In this document: positions 1-8,922 of the stretch, one piece after another
How positions within the stretch are numbered: the stretch's first letter is position 1
Layout of the letters: each line of letters begins with the position of its first letter
Origin: Candidatus Amulumruptor caecigallinarius
GTDB lineage: Bacteria > Bacteroidota > Bacteroidia > Bacteroidales > Muribaculaceae
Direction: 5' to 3'
DNA length: 64,000 nt
Assembly (NCBI GenBank): GCA_023665605.1
Contig: JAMPDP010000001.1
Span: forward strand, 1,495,702 to 1,559,701
Notes under the pieces: model-generated
The model's database searches: none
Told to the model about the DNA's origin: nothing
What the model saw: only the letters and a program-made list of their open reading frames with translations
Translations under genes and position numbers: made by a program

Positions 1-120
1 GCATCTTCCATCCTTCAACTCAGTCACATAGCTCGCTATGCTCCTTCGTCTCAGGCTGAAATCTGCTCCAAGATTTTAGACCGAGATGTTCACATTTATT
101 ATTAAACAAGCTCTAAATCG

Positions 121-375
121 AGGGTGTCGCAACACCACATAAAAGGGTGTTGCAGAACCGTTCCGTAGGGAGGGTGTTGCAAAACCTCCTAAGGAGCGTC
201 CGTAGGACGCTGATTTACCGTAGCCCCGGAAGCCGAAGCGATAGCGCAGGCATCCGGGGTCATAGTAAGTACAGCAAAGGGCGTCTGGAGGACGCCGATT
301 TACAACATCACCTCCGCTATCAGTAGGTTCTGCAACATCCTCCGTTATGAAGTTCTACAGCATCGCCACCAATAA
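121..375. repeat. Mosaic of dispersed intergenic repeats
   Basis: No protein gene is visible here. The stretch is built from short repeated units. AGGGTGTTGCAAAACC-like units occur at about 121, 143 and 171 in one direction and again inverted near 326-344. A unit GCGTC-N5-GACGC followed by GATTTAC occurs at 196-217 and again at 281-303. Between these lies a longer hairpin, GCCCCGGA at 223-230 pairing with TCCGGGGT at 253-260. The first unit type recurs outside this region at 680-716 and 18133-18190, so it is dispersed in the genome. Bases 1-120 show nothing I can name. Confidence 0.6.
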
Positions 376-417
376 GCGCAAGGTGAACTGAGCCATTTGT
401 TCGAGCACAGTACTAGC

Positions 418-454
418 GAGAGCCGGCACCCTGCGGGGCTGCCGGCTCTCTTTT
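418..454 (+). terminator. Strong GC-rich hairpin, terminator-like
   Basis: GAGAGCCGGCA at 418-428 pairs perfectly with TGCCGGCTCTC at 440-450, and TTTT follows on the plus strand. It reads as an intrinsic terminator on the plus strand, yet no plus-strand gene precedes it. It may equally form the 3' end of the minus-strand RNA candidate at 455-648, though no U-run follows in that direction. Confidence 0.45.
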
Positions 455-648
455 GTGAACCACATCAAAGGATGCGATGAAACTCCGAATGACAGGATTT
501 GAGTGCTCGCCGTCCTTTGTAATCCTCCGGTCTCAGTGAGACTCCCCTTGCGGGGATGAGGCCCGCCATCGGGCGGTTACGCTGTGTCTCGGTATTTCAG
601 AAAAATTTGATGAGTTTCCCAATCTACTTTGATGTGGCGTTTATCTTG
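455..648 (-). ncRNA. Candidate structured RNA, family not recognised
   Basis: No open frame fits here, but the minus strand folds well. An 11-bp closing stem pairs 627-637 with 460-470. Inside it, 589-598 pairs with 479-488 (4+4 bp around an internal loop). GUAACC (575-580) pairs with GGAUUAC (519-525) and encloses three consecutive hairpins: 561-574 (5-bp stem), 544-555 (4-bp stem with a GCAA tetraloop) and 530-542 (5-bp stem). A Bacteroidetes-type promoter lies just upstream at 655-685. The length of about 190 nt is similar to 6S RNA, but the three-hairpin head is not a 6S feature I know. Strand choice rests on the promoter; the 3' end is uncertain. Confidence 0.45.
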
Positions 649-654
649 ATAACG

Positions 655-685
655 CAAAGGTAATCCCTTTGTTTGATATTTGCAA
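655..685 (-). promoter_or_regulatory. Bacteroidetes-type promoter for RNA candidate
   Basis: On the minus strand, TTG (683-685), a 20-base spacer and TACCTTTG (655-662) match the known Bacteroidetes sigma-factor consensus TTG / TAnnTTTG. Transcription would start near 648 and run left, away from the TPR gene. The promoter overlaps the hairpin at 680-716. Confidence 0.55.
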
Positions 686-716
686 CACCCCGAGTAATTT
701 TTCCGGGGTGTTGCAA
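680..716 (-). terminator. Hairpin just after the TPR gene
   Basis: TTGCAACACCCCG (680-692) pairs perfectly with CGGGGTGTTGCAA (704-716) around an 11-base loop, starting six bases after the stop of the TPR gene. No U-run follows on either strand. The arms are the same GGGTGTTGCA repeat seen at 121-186, so this is a dispersed repeat that probably serves as a transcript end. Confidence 0.5.
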
Positions 717-721
717 CGGGA

Positions 722-2341
722 TTACTTCAGGGTCTCGATGTACTTGGCGAGGCCCTCGTTGGAGGGGTCGAGGTCGAGGGCCTTCTGATAGTACTCGCGG
801 GCCTGAGTCATATCATGCTCGTGGGCGTAATACTGACCCATGTACATGTAACCGGCCACCACCTGACCTTTGCGCTTCTCCATGTCGCCGGCCTTCTCGT
901 AGCACTCAATCATCTTCTTGTAAGCGTCAGTAGCCTCTACGTTAGGCTCGGCGTTGGCCACCTGGAATAGCTGTGACTTGGTGCGGTAGAGCTGACCTGC
1001 GTTAGGAGCCTTCTCGATGGCACCGTCGATGGCCTTGATGCCGAGAGCGGCAGCTGCGGCACGCTCCTCAGAGCCCTCGGGGAGGGAGAGACCCCAGTTC
1101 TTGTAATAGTCGGCGAGGTCCCACACATCGTTGAGCGAGCGGTCGCCGGAGTCAACGTACTTCTGCATGGTCTGAGCGGCCTGCTCGAAGTCGTTGTTGT
1201 AGTTGTAAGCCTTGGCGAGGTCGTCAAGCATGGCGCTGCGCTCGGGGAACGCTGCCACACCCTCCTTGAGGGTGGCAAGAGCCTCGGGATACTGCTTGAG
1301 ATGGTTGTAGGCATCTGCCAGGTCCTCATAGTCCTTGGCCTCACGCTTGCTCTTGTCGGTCATGGCGAAGAGCTTCTTACCGGCTTCTACGGCACCCTCA
1401 TACTGCTGCAGAGCTACAAGATTGTAGAGGACCATGCGCTGCATATAGAAGTTGTCAGGCTCCTTGGCGAGCACCTTGCGGGCCTCTGCAAGGCTCTGCT
1501 CATACTTCTTGCCGAAGAAGAGCAGGCCGCAATAACGCTGCTCATCCTTGGTGAAGTGGTTGGGGTTCTGGAGGTACTTGCCATACTGCTCGGCAGCCAT
1601 GGTAAACTGGTCGTTCTCATAGTACTTCTCGGCGAGCTCGCGCTGAGCAAGAGCACTGTTGGGCTGGAGGCGGTTGAGCTCCTTGAGCTTGTCGATGGCA
1701 AACTGAGGATTAACGCGGAAGTAAACCTTGGCATACTTCACGAATGCCTCGGGACGCACGGGGTTGCCAACCTCTTGATCGGTGACGATGGCAGTCTCAT
1801 ACTGGCCGGCAGCCTCACCGGGGTTATTGTTGACCATATCGCCCTGGAGCACGAAGATGTCGCTCCCCTTAAACTTGGTAGCCTTGTTGCCGTCGGCAAT
1901 GTACTTCTCAATCTTCTTGGCGTAGTGAATGGGGTTCACGTCATAGTACGCGCGGGCCGCTGCGGCATAGAGACCGCCATCCTTCTTGTTGCAGCCGATG
2001 CCCTGCTTGAAGAGCTTCTCGGCATCGCCCTCCTTGCCGTCGAGCAGTGCTATCTGTCCCTGGCCGATGTAGTTGTAGCCGCAGGCGGGATTGGCCTCCA
2101 CACCCTTCTGGAAGTAGGAAGCGGCTGCGGCCTTGTCATTCTTGGTCAGAGCCACCTGGCCGAGGTAATAGTTAGCGAGCGCCTTGTCGGTGGCGGCATC
2201 GTTGATGGTGTTGTTAAGGATGATCGAAGCCTCCTCGGGGTAACCGGCCTTGAAGTAGTCGATACCATCGGAGTAGCCACCCTGCGCGAAAGCACTGACC
2301 ATGGTGGTGGCCAATGCTGCGAGTAACACGGTTCTCTTCAT
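722..2341 (-). CDS. Secreted tetratricopeptide-repeat protein
   Basis: A 539-residue protein starting MKRTVLLAALATTMVSAFAQ, a clear signal peptide, so it is exported, probably to the periplasm. An upstream in-frame start would add 18 polar residues before the signal peptide and is unlikely. The mature part is almost entirely TPR-like helical repeats, including paired units such as ALANYYLGQVALTKND and ALATLKEGVAAFPERS, and the C-terminal YYQKALDLDPSNEGLAKY. TPR arrays bind partner proteins; no catalytic motif is visible. In Bacteroidetes, such a TPR gene often follows a PstS-like lipoprotein gene in ExbB/ExbD/TonB clusters. Here the lipoprotein gene lies 137 bases upstream in the same direction, which suggests one operon and a cell-envelope role. 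The partner is unknown. Confidence 0.85.
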   Translation of the reverse strand: MKRTVLLAALATTMVSAFAQGGYSDGIDYFKAGYPEEASIILNNTINDAATDKALANYYLGQVALTKNDKAAAASYFQKGVEANPACGYNYIGQGQIALLDGKEGDAEKLFKQGIGCNKKDGGLYAAAARAYYDVNPIHYAKKIEKYIADGNKATKFKGSDIFVLQGDMVNNNPGEAAGQYETAIVTDQEVGNPVRPEAFVKYAKVYFRVNPQFAIDKLKELNRLQPNSALAQRELAEKYYENDQFTMAAEQYGKYLQNPNHFTKDEQRYCGLLFFGKKYEQSLAEARKVLAKEPDNFYMQRMVLYNLVALQQYEGAVEAGKKLFAMTDKSKREAKDYEDLADAYNHLKQYPEALATLKEGVAAFPERSAMLDDLAKAYNYNNDFEQAAQTMQKYVDSGDRSLNDVWDLADYYKNWGLSLPEGSEERAAAAALGIKAIDGAIEKAPNAGQLYRTKSQLFQVANAEPNVEATDAYKKMIECYEKAGDMEKRKGQVVAGYMYMGQYYAHEHDMTQAREYYQKALDLDPSNEGLAKYIETLK

Positions 2342-2478
2342 TGATGATGTCTGATGAGTCTGGTTAATGTATCGTTTGTTGTTAAGTTTTTGCAAAAATA
2401 CGAAAATTTGCGATTAAAGCAACATTGCTCCTGCGGTACGAGCCAACAAGAGTATGCTCCGCCCGGATTGCCGCATGG

Positions 2479-3456
2479 TTATTCGAGACTGACCATGCGG
2501 GTGTAGACGGTGGCCGGAAGTATACCGGTCATCTGGATGATCTTCTGGCCCTGCACTGAGGTTACGAAGCTGTAGAAGCCCTGCACGATGGAGCCGCCGG
2601 CAGCCACGTTGACCATGTAAATGGAGCGGTAGAGCGGGTAGGAGCCATCGAAGATGTAAGCCTGGTAAGGCTTGTAGGCTGTCACCTCGCCATTGCCGCG
2701 CACCTTGATCACCTTCACGGCGGGGTCGAAGTCCACCACCGTGGTATCGCTCTTCTCGGAGGCTGCGGCGAGCTCCTCACGCGACACCTCGCGGTTGCGC
2801 AGGTCAGCGCTGATCCAGCTCACGCCAATCACGCCGATAGCGTTCTTGTTGGCAGCCACGGCGCGAAACACATCCTCATTGTTCTTCTGGGCATATACGT
2901 TCGGGCCGAAGTCGGCGCCGTTAATCAGAGAGTCGCGCATATACTGCACCGTCGAGGATCCCTGGTGGTCAAACACCACCTCGATGTTGCCCAGCCCCTT
3001 GTTGGGCACTATCTGGTCCCACTTGGTGTATTTGCCGGTCAAAATCTCCGCAATCTCCTCCTTGGAGAGTACGGTGCAGGGATTCTCCGGGTTGACAATC
3101 AGCGCGAGAGCATCCACGGCTATGCGGCTCTCCTTGACGTTCTTACCCTTGCTCTTGAGGTAGTCCTTCTCCTGACGTGTGAGCGGGCGGGCTATGATGA
3201 TGGCCTTGGTCTTGAGGTCAAGCAGAGAGTCAACGGCCGCTTTCTCATCCACATAATAGGGAATGATGCTTGCCTTGGGGTAGACGTACTCGAATACGTC
3301 AATCTCCTGGTCGAGGATATTCTCGAAGCTGGCATCGCACACCACAGTGCCGATGCCGGAGGTGGAGGTGTTGGTCACCTTCTTGTCGCACGCGGTCATC
3401 GCCACCGCAACTGCGGCGGCGGCGATGATTATCTTGAATGAAGCTGTAATCTTCAC
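2479..3456 (-). CDS. PstS-like substrate-binding lipoprotein
   Basis: A 325-residue protein with a lipoprotein signal peptide ending in the lipobox MTAC (Cys at about 23). The rest resembles the phosphate ABC transporter substrate-binding fold (PBP-like, PstS family): a SSTVQYMRDSL segment near the ligand site and the IGVIGVSWISADLRNR stretch are typical. No pst permease or ATPase gene is nearby, so it may not be a transport receptor. In Bacteroidetes this family sits with TonB/ExbBD-type energy genes and a TPR protein, which fits the neighbours here. The family assignment is fairly sure; the ligand is not known. Confidence 0.8.
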   Translation of the reverse strand: MKITASFKIIIAAAAVAVAMTACDKKVTNTSTSGIGTVVCDASFENILDQEIDVFEYVYPKASIIPYYVDEKAAVDSLLDLKTKAIIIARPLTRQEKDYLKSKGKNVKESRIAVDALALIVNPENPCTVLSKEEIAEILTGKYTKWDQIVPNKGLGNIEVVFDHQGSSTVQYMRDSLINGADFGPNVYAQKNNEDVFRAVAANKNAIGVIGVSWISADLRNREVSREELAAASEKSDTTVVDFDPAVKVIKVRGNGEVTAYKPYQAYIFDGSYPLYRSIYMVNVAAGGSIVQGFYSFVTSVQGQKIIQMTGILPATVYTRMVSLE

Positions 3457-3503
3457 GGTAAGTTTGGCTGTGATTGGACTTGGGGGTTAACTCACATACA
3501 GGC

Positions 3504-3731
3504 TCACACCGAGGTGTCGATGCCTGAGAACTGGCGGTAGGCGCGCCACAGTCCATAGACTATGAACAGGATGCCTCCAACCCAGCGGAGCCATGCCCAA
3601 GAGCCTGAAAGCCAGGGGAAGAAATTGCAGAGGAACAACACGCCCATGCCCACGTAGATGATAATCATAATGATGCCGAGCACTGTGCGCAGCGTCGAGG
3701 TGGGTCTGGTCTTCTGAGTGTCTGGTGCCAT
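3504..3731 (-). CDS. Small two-helix membrane protein
   Basis: A 75-residue protein with a short polar N-terminus (about residues 1-15) and two hydrophobic segments (about 16-38 and 43-63), ending in a short polar tail. It starts with ATG at 3731 and lies 47 bases upstream of the PstS-like gene in the same direction, so it is probably the first gene of that operon in this window. I recognise no catalytic motif. Small membrane proteins of this kind commonly precede the PstS-like/TPR pair in Bacteroidales; function unknown. Confidence 0.7.
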   Translation of the reverse strand: MAPDTQKTRPTSTLRTVLGIIMIIIYVGMGVLFLCNFFPWLSGSWAWLRWVGGILFIVYGLWRAYRQFSGIDTSV

Positions 3732-3947
3732 ATCTGTAAGAATTTAAGTGTCAACGTGTCAGGTGCCCGCAGGCTCCCTTTGCTTTATTAACACCCATGC
3801 CGAGGGTAAAGTTAACCAAAAATCAAAAATCCGCTCCGAAATTTAAAATCTCTTAACAGACGCCAATTCGTCCATCACCATTCAGGTCTGACTGCACACG
3901 GAAACCATGTATGTGTAGGGCGATGTTACGGAACTTCCCAAGACAGC

Positions 3948-3993
3948 CAAGGCGGGCATGCCTGCGGCACAGTGCCGTGGCATGCCCGCCTTG
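3948..3993. terminator. Long hairpin between amylase and envelope operon
   Basis: CAAGGCGGGCATGCC (3948-3962) pairs perfectly with GGCATGCCCGCCTTG (3979-3993); an inner CGGCAC/GTGCCG pair extends the stem. A TTTTT run follows on the plus strand (about 4000-4004), but the gene that ends nearby, the amylase, is on the minus strand. It is probably a palindromic repeat acting as transcript end; the rest of 3732-4030 shows no gene. Confidence 0.5.
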
Positions 3994-4030
3994 CGGGTGT
4001 TTTTCAGGAATTGTCTTGAGTGACTCGGTG

Positions 4031-7000
4031 TCAGCGCACGAGCACCTTCTGACCGTTGACGATGTAGAAGCCGTGCATACCGCCAACCTCGGTGATGCCC
4101 GGGGCGATGCCCATGGTGCGGGTGCGTCCGGAGAGGTCACTGATGGTGACAAAGGCACTGCGGCAGCTGGTGAGCACGAGGATGCCGTTCACCACCTCTA
4201 CCTTCACATCATCTGCCGCATCGGCAGCTACACCTTCGATTGCCAGGGAGTATGCCTCGTGGGTGACGTTGCCGCCATTGGAGTCGCAGGAGTAGATGTG
4301 GTTATGCACTATCTCGGCATTTTTGATGTCCTTGGTCTGCGCTTTGCCCTGACCGGCATTGAAGATGATGCCGTTATGCTCGGGTGCGAAGGTGTAAGTG
4401 TAGATGTTGCCGCTCACCTTCTGCATAGGTAGACCGGGCCATGAAGTGCCCTTGCCGCCGTCAACCCAATAGTGGATGTTGACGGCATCCCAGCCTGACT
4501 TGGTGTTGTCGAAGAACACGGTTATGTCATCCTGGGCCGCGCCTTCGGGCTTCTTGGTGTATGTTGCCGAGCCGGTGAAAGTGCCGGTGGCTCCGGTGGC
4601 GCTCCAGGTGACGGTGACGCTCTCGCCACCCTGCATATCCTCTCCGATGGTGAAGGTAGTGGAGCCTGTGAATGACTTCTGCGCACCGTTGCCTATCTTA
4701 TACCATGCCGAGGTGGTCTTGGCATTGGCTGTGGCGGTGACGGTGAGCACGCCGTCAAACTCGCCGCCGTTGGGCGAAAGGCTTACGTAGGCATTGTCAC
4801 TGTTTACCTCGATGGTCTTGACATAGCCGTTGCTGTTGTAGTATCCGCCGTTTACGTACTTCCATCCATCCTTGGAGGTCTGGTCATTGCCGGCGCGGCT
4901 AAAGATAACCTTGGCGCTCTCGGAGATGGTGCCCGTGCCGGTGTATGTCCACTTGAACACGTTGTTGCCCAGGTATGACAAGTTCTGGCCGGGCCATTTG
5001 CCGCCTGTGAAGTTCTGGGAGTCGGTCCATATCCATGCGCTGACGGTGCTCCATGAGTCATGCTCGAAGAAGATGGCCTGCTCGCCCGGCTCCATGGCGG
5101 GAGCGATGGGGGTCTCGGGCTCCTCACGCTCGGTGGAGCCGCCTCCACCCACGGGCTTCTCTGTCCAGGTCTCGTCAGGCATGGTCTCGTCGGGCCATGT
5201 GACCCATGTGTGGTCAACTGATGCGGCACCATAGAGATACTTCTCATCCTCGCCCACCTTGCCGGGAGCCTTGGTGAGGTTGGTGTCAAGCACATACACG
5301 CGAAGGTTGCCTTTGCCGGAGCAGCTGGCGGTGAGGGTGCCGTTTGTCACGTTCTTCACGTCGCCGGTGATGGCATCCACGTAGCGGCCGTTGAGCACAC
5401 CGGTAAATGTGGCGTCACCGCTGATGGTCACAAGCACGTAGGAGTCAGTCTTGGAGTCGGTGTAGCGGCGCTTGAAGGCCATCTCACCGGAGCAGCCGTC
5501 GTTGCTGTACTGGCCCTTGCGCAGAGCGGGCACGGCGGCGCGTATCTTGTTAAGGCGCTGGATGTGGCGCGCGAGCGGGTAAGTGAGAGTGGAAGCGAGG
5601 TTGCCGGTGGCTCCGCTGTACTCGGCGAAGTCGGTGACGTTGACATCACCTTCTATGTATCCACCGAAGTATGCGCGGCCAGTCTCCTTCAGTGCCAGGA
5701 TGGCACCCTTGTCGATATCCTTGCCCTTCTGGAACTCAACCTCTGAGCCATAATAGATGCAGGGGATGCCGCGGAATGTGAACATCAGCGAGAGGTTCTC
5801 GGCCCAGGTGGCCTGGTCTTTGCTGAAGCGGTAGTTGCTGTCGGGGGCGTAGTCATGTGAGTCCACGTACACCACATTATATGTGGCGTCATTGTAGAGC
5901 CAGTCCTGATTGCGCACGCCGTAGGCTCCCTTGGCACTGTTGAAGTTCCAGTGCATCGCGAAGTCGATGACATTCAGCCCGGAGTGCTCGGAGTGGTCGG
6001 GGGCGTGGTACTCGTTGCCGTTGAGGGCGGCGTTGTCACTGCGCCGCAGGATGCTGTCGTCGTGACCCTTGTCGTCCGTGGCTGACTGGAGCACTGACTC
6101 CCAGTTGGTGTGGCCCTGCACGGTGAAGTAGTCTTGTGACTGCTCGGTTGCTGTGGGAATGGCTACCACCGAGTCCCAGCTCTTGGGGTCATAGTCCCAC
6201 GCGTAGTTCTTGTTCTCCTTCCAGGTATAGTAGCATGGAGAGCAGTTGTAGTTGTCGCCGCGATAGATTACCTCCATCGAGCGTGCGCACACCTCGCCAA
6301 ACATGAAGAAGGGGGTGTTTCCGCGCTTTGCCTTGGCCTCGGCGGAGTTGGCGGCCTCGATGAACTGGGGGATAAAGTTGTTGTTGAACGACAGACGGGG
6401 AATGTGACCGGCAGTGTCGATGCGGAAGCCGTCGAGACCCATCTTGATGAAGCGCGAGTAGCAGTCCACCAGGTACTTGCTCACTGCCGGATGCTCAGTG
6501 TTGAGGTCCACGCAGTCTCCGGCAATCTGGCCCCACCAGCGGGAGGGGTCGTCCCAGTCAAACCAAGCTTTGTGATGGTAGTAGTTATGGACGTCGCGGT
6601 TGGTGAAGTCAGAGTTCTTCATCAGTGCCAGACGGGTGTCATACTGAGCCTGGGCGGGGAGGTCAATGTAGTTGTCGGGCAGCACGCCGCCATCCTTGAT
6701 GGTGCGGGGCTTCATGGAGGCGTTGATGTCCGCAAGGTCCTTGGTATAGTCCTTGTCAAACATCGGGGCGAGGTTGCTTTCGCCGAAGTTGCCGGTGTGC
6801 TGGATCACGATGTCGAGGATGAGCTTCATGTCGCGCTTGTGAACCTCGTCAATCAGCTCCTGGAATGCAACGTCGGCATCGGCGGCGGTACTCTCCTTGC
6901 TCACGTAGCGGTGGTCTATCTTCGAGAAGTCCAGCGCATGATAGCCATGGTAGTCGAGGCCTGAGGCATTCTCCACCACAGGGGTGATCCACACAGCTGT

Positions 7001-7261
7001 GAAGCCGAGGGCCTTGATGTAGTCGAGCTTCTGTATCAGACCTTTGAAGTCACCGCGCCACTCGGGGTCCTTGATGTTGTTGACGCCGTCCCAGCAATAT
7101 ACATTATTGTTGGGATCACCGTCGTAGAACCTGGTGGTCATCGTGAAGTAGATTGTCTCGTCGCGAAAGTCCGTGCGGTCACCCACAAAGGTGGCTGCAT
7201 GGCCGGCGACGGCGCTCAGCGCTATCGCTCCGCAGGCAATCTTCTTGTAAAGATTTTTCAT
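4031..7261 (-). CDS. Secreted multidomain GH13 alpha-amylase with T9SS tail
   Basis: A 1076-residue enzyme, expected to hydrolyse internal alpha-1,4 bonds in starch or glycogen outside the cell. Residues 1-22 are a signal peptide. The GH13 barrel follows: region I DIVIQH (150-155, with Gln where Asn is usual), region II GFRIDTAGH with nucleophile Asp282, region III FGEV with acid/base Glu323, region IV VDSHD with Asp470. After a linker of Gly, Glu and Pro come a CBM26-like starch-binding module (about 735-815), a chitobiase-C-like Ig module (about 820-900) and a second CBM26-like module (about 910-980). The end, with ISDLSGR and GFYIVNGQKVLVR, resembles a type IX secretion sorting domain, consistent with porQ elsewhere in the window. 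Monocistronic, with its own promoter. Confidence 0.9.
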   Translation of the reverse strand: MKNLYKKIACGAIALSAVAGHAATFVGDRTDFRDETIYFTMTTRFYDGDPNNNVYCWDGVNNIKDPEWRGDFKGLIQKLDYIKALGFTAVWITPVVENASGLDYHGYHALDFSKIDHRYVSKESTAADADVAFQELIDEVHKRDMKLILDIVIQHTGNFGESNLAPMFDKDYTKDLADINASMKPRTIKDGGVLPDNYIDLPAQAQYDTRLALMKNSDFTNRDVHNYYHHKAWFDWDDPSRWWGQIAGDCVDLNTEHPAVSKYLVDCYSRFIKMGLDGFRIDTAGHIPRLSFNNNFIPQFIEAANSAEAKAKRGNTPFFMFGEVCARSMEVIYRGDNYNCSPCYYTWKENKNYAWDYDPKSWDSVVAIPTATEQSQDYFTVQGHTNWESVLQSATDDKGHDDSILRRSDNAALNGNEYHAPDHSEHSGLNVIDFAMHWNFNSAKGAYGVRNQDWLYNDATYNVVYVDSHDYAPDSNYRFSKDQATWAENLSLMFTFRGIPCIYYGSEVEFQKGKDIDKGAILALKETGRAYFGGYIEGDVNVTDFAEYSGATGNLASTLTYPLARHIQRLNKIRAAVPALRKGQYSNDGCSGEMAFKRRYTDSKTDSYVLVTISGDATFTGVLNGRYVDAITGDVKNVTNGTLTASCSGKGNLRVYVLDTNLTKAPGKVGEDEKYLYGAASVDHTWVTWPDETMPDETWTEKPVGGGGSTEREEPETPIAPAMEPGEQAIFFEHDSWSTVSAWIWTDSQNFTGGKWPGQNLSYLGNNVFKWTYTGTGTISESAKVIFSRAGNDQTSKDGWKYVNGGYYNSNGYVKTIEVNSDNAYVSLSPNGGEFDGVLTVTATANAKTTSAWYKIGNGAQKSFTGSTTFTIGEDMQGGESVTVTWSATGATGTFTGSATYTKKPEGAAQDDITVFFDNTKSGWDAVNIHYWVDGGKGTSWPGLPMQKVSGNIYTYTFAPEHNGIIFNAGQGKAQTKDIKNAEIVHNHIYSCDSNGGNVTHEAYSLAIEGVAADAADDVKVEVVNGILVLTSCRSAFVTISDLSGRTRTMGIAPGITEVGGMHGFYIVNGQKVLVR

Positions 7262-7292
7262 AGCAAGGTTGGTTGGTTAAAAAGATTTGATG

Positions 7293-7300
7293 CAAAATTA
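7293..7300 (-). promoter_or_regulatory. -7 box for the amylase gene
   Basis: TAATTTTG on the minus strand matches TAnnTTTG, 32 bases upstream of the amylase start codon. No clear TTG lies at the expected distance, so the site may need an activator, as is common for polysaccharide-use genes. Confidence 0.45.
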
Positions 7301-7529
7301 GCCAATATCCCTCACACCTGAGCCGTCTCCGAAACTGCGGTAACGCAAAAGTGGTGTTTCGGTAGCCGTTTCAGTAGCCTATTTTCGGCTCTGCATATCT
7401 GTGAGGCATATTATATAACGTATGAAAGTAGTGATTTCGTGAGTGAAATAAGAGGAATATGACTACCAAAATCACCACCTTTCACATCACTTAACATCAC
7501 GGTGACAACTTTTCACCCTTCAAATTGCG
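7301..7529. other. Divergent intergenic region
   Basis: The 331-base gap between the divergent amylase and rarA genes contains both promoters and an AT-rich middle (about 7400-7480). I see no open frame, RNA gene or clear operator in it. Confidence 0.5.
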
Positions 7530-7537
7530 TACATTTG
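7530..7537 (+). promoter_or_regulatory. -7 box for rarA
   Basis: TACATTTG matches TAnnTTTG, 56 bases upstream of the rarA start codon. A T-rich stretch about 20 bases upstream could serve as the -33 region, but there is no perfect TTG. Confidence 0.5.
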
Positions 7538-7593
7538 TAGAACATCATAGTTTTTCATAACACCTCTACTTCCGTAACCACGACCGTATCACG

Positions 7594-8922
7594 ATGGCTG
7601 CCAATCTACCTCCCCTTGCCGAGCGGCTTCGCCCGCGCTCTCTCACCGACTACATCGGGCAGACCCACCTGGTGGGTTCCGGTGCGGTGCTCCGCCGTAT
7701 GATTGACTCGGGCAACGTGTCATCATTCATCCTCTGGGGGCCTCCGGGAGTGGGCAAGACCACCCTCGCACGCATCATCGCGGCCACCACTCAGAGTCCG
7801 TTCTACACGCTCTCGGCTGTGAACAGCGGCGTCAAGGAGGTGCGCGAGGTGCTTGACAAATGCCGTGCTGACGCGGCAAGCATCTTTGCCAAGGGACGGC
7901 CCATACTCTTCATTGACGAGATTCACCGCTTCAACAAGAGCCAGCAAGACAGCCTGCTCGGTGCCGTAGAGGAGGGCACAGTGACTCTCATCGGTGCCAC
8001 CACGGAAAACCCCTCCTTCGAGGTGATACGCCCGCTGCTGTCACGCGCGCAGGTCTACACACTCAAGCCTCTTGATGCCGACGAGCTTCAGCGGCTCCTT
8101 GACCACGCGCTGACGCATGACAGCGTGTTGGCAGCCCGCAAGGTCAGGGTAGAGAGCACCACTGCCCTGTTCCGCTTCTCGGGAGGTGACGCCCGCAAGC
8201 TCCTCAACATCCTGGAGCTGATGGAGCGTTCCACGCCGGACGATGAGGAGATGGTCATAGATGATGAGACCGTCACACTACGTCTTCAGGAGAATCCGGC
8301 GGCCTATGACAAGGGGGGCGAGATGCACTATGACATCATCTCGGCATTCATCAAGAGCATACGCGGCAGTGACCCCGACGCGGCTGTCTACTGGCTGGCA
8401 CGTATGGTGGCGGGTGGCGAAGACCCGGAGTTCATTGCCCGCCGGCTGGTGATTCTCGCTGCCGAAGACATTGGCCTGGCCAATCCCAATGCATTATTAC
8501 TGGCCAATGCCACGTTTGACATACTCAAGAAAATCGGCTGGCCGGAGGGGCGCATCCCCCTCGCGGAGTGCGCCATATATCTGGCCACATCGCCCAAGAG
8601 CAATTCGGCCTACAAGGCCATAGATGCCGCCCTGGCCGAGGTTAAAGCCAGCGGCAACCTCCCGGTACCGCTGCATCTGCGCAATGCACCCACATCGCTT
8701 ATGAAGGATATGGGCTACGGGCGTGACTACATCTATCCCCACGACTTCCCGGGACACTTCGCCCGCCAGCAATATATGCCTGACGAGCTGGGACACCGTG
8801 CCTTCTGGCATCCTGCCGATAACCCCTCAGAGAGTGCCGCAGCAGCCCTCCAGACCCGCCGCTGGAGCCCCGCGCCTACCCCGGGCAAGGCTACCCCCGG
8901 CGAGGCTGACCTGAAGGGATGA
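7594..8922 (+). CDS. rarA: Replication-associated recombination protein RarA (MgsA)
   Basis: A 442-residue AAA+ ATPase of the clamp-loader-like group that acts at stalled replication forks. Walker A GPPGVGKT is at 49-56, Walker B LFIDEIHR at about 105-112 (Asp108, Glu109), and the sensor-1 segment [11 protein letters not shown] follows. The C-terminal half carries the helical MgsA/tetramerisation region ([26 protein letters not shown] and [11 protein letters not shown] are family hallmarks). Length is usual for the family. The ATG at 7594 directly precedes the conserved PLAERLRP start. The last 32 bases overlap the 3' end of the convergent small membrane protein gene. Confidence 0.95.
   Translation: MAANLPPLAERLRPRSLTDYIGQTHLVGSGAVLRRMIDSGNVSSFILWGPPGVGKTTLARIIAATTQSPFYTLSAVNSGVKEVREVLDKCRADAASIFAKGRPILFIDEIHRFNKSQQDSLLGAVEEGTVTLIGATTENPSFEVIRPLLSRAQVYTLKPLDADELQRLLDHALTHDSVLAARKVRVESTTALFRFSGGDARKLLNILELMERSTPDDEEMVIDDETVTLRLQENPAAYDKGGEMHYDIISAFIKSIRGSDPDAAVYWLARMVAGGEDPEFIARRLVILAAEDIGLANPNALLLANATFDILKKIGWPEGRIPLAECAIYLATSPKSNSAYKAIDAALAEVKASGNLPVPLHLRNAPTSLMKDMGYGRDYIYPHDFPGHFARQQYMPDELGHRAFWHPADNPSESAAAALQTRRWSPAPTPGKATPGEADLKG

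Noticed and set aside
121-375. CRISPR array
   Set aside because: The units differ in length, occur in both directions and have no regular spacing or spacers; no cas gene is present.
1301-2326. Long plus-strand frame opposite the TPR gene
   Set aside because: Long antisense frames are common in GC-rich genes. The TPR repeats and signal peptide on the minus strand are clear, and this frame has no domain.
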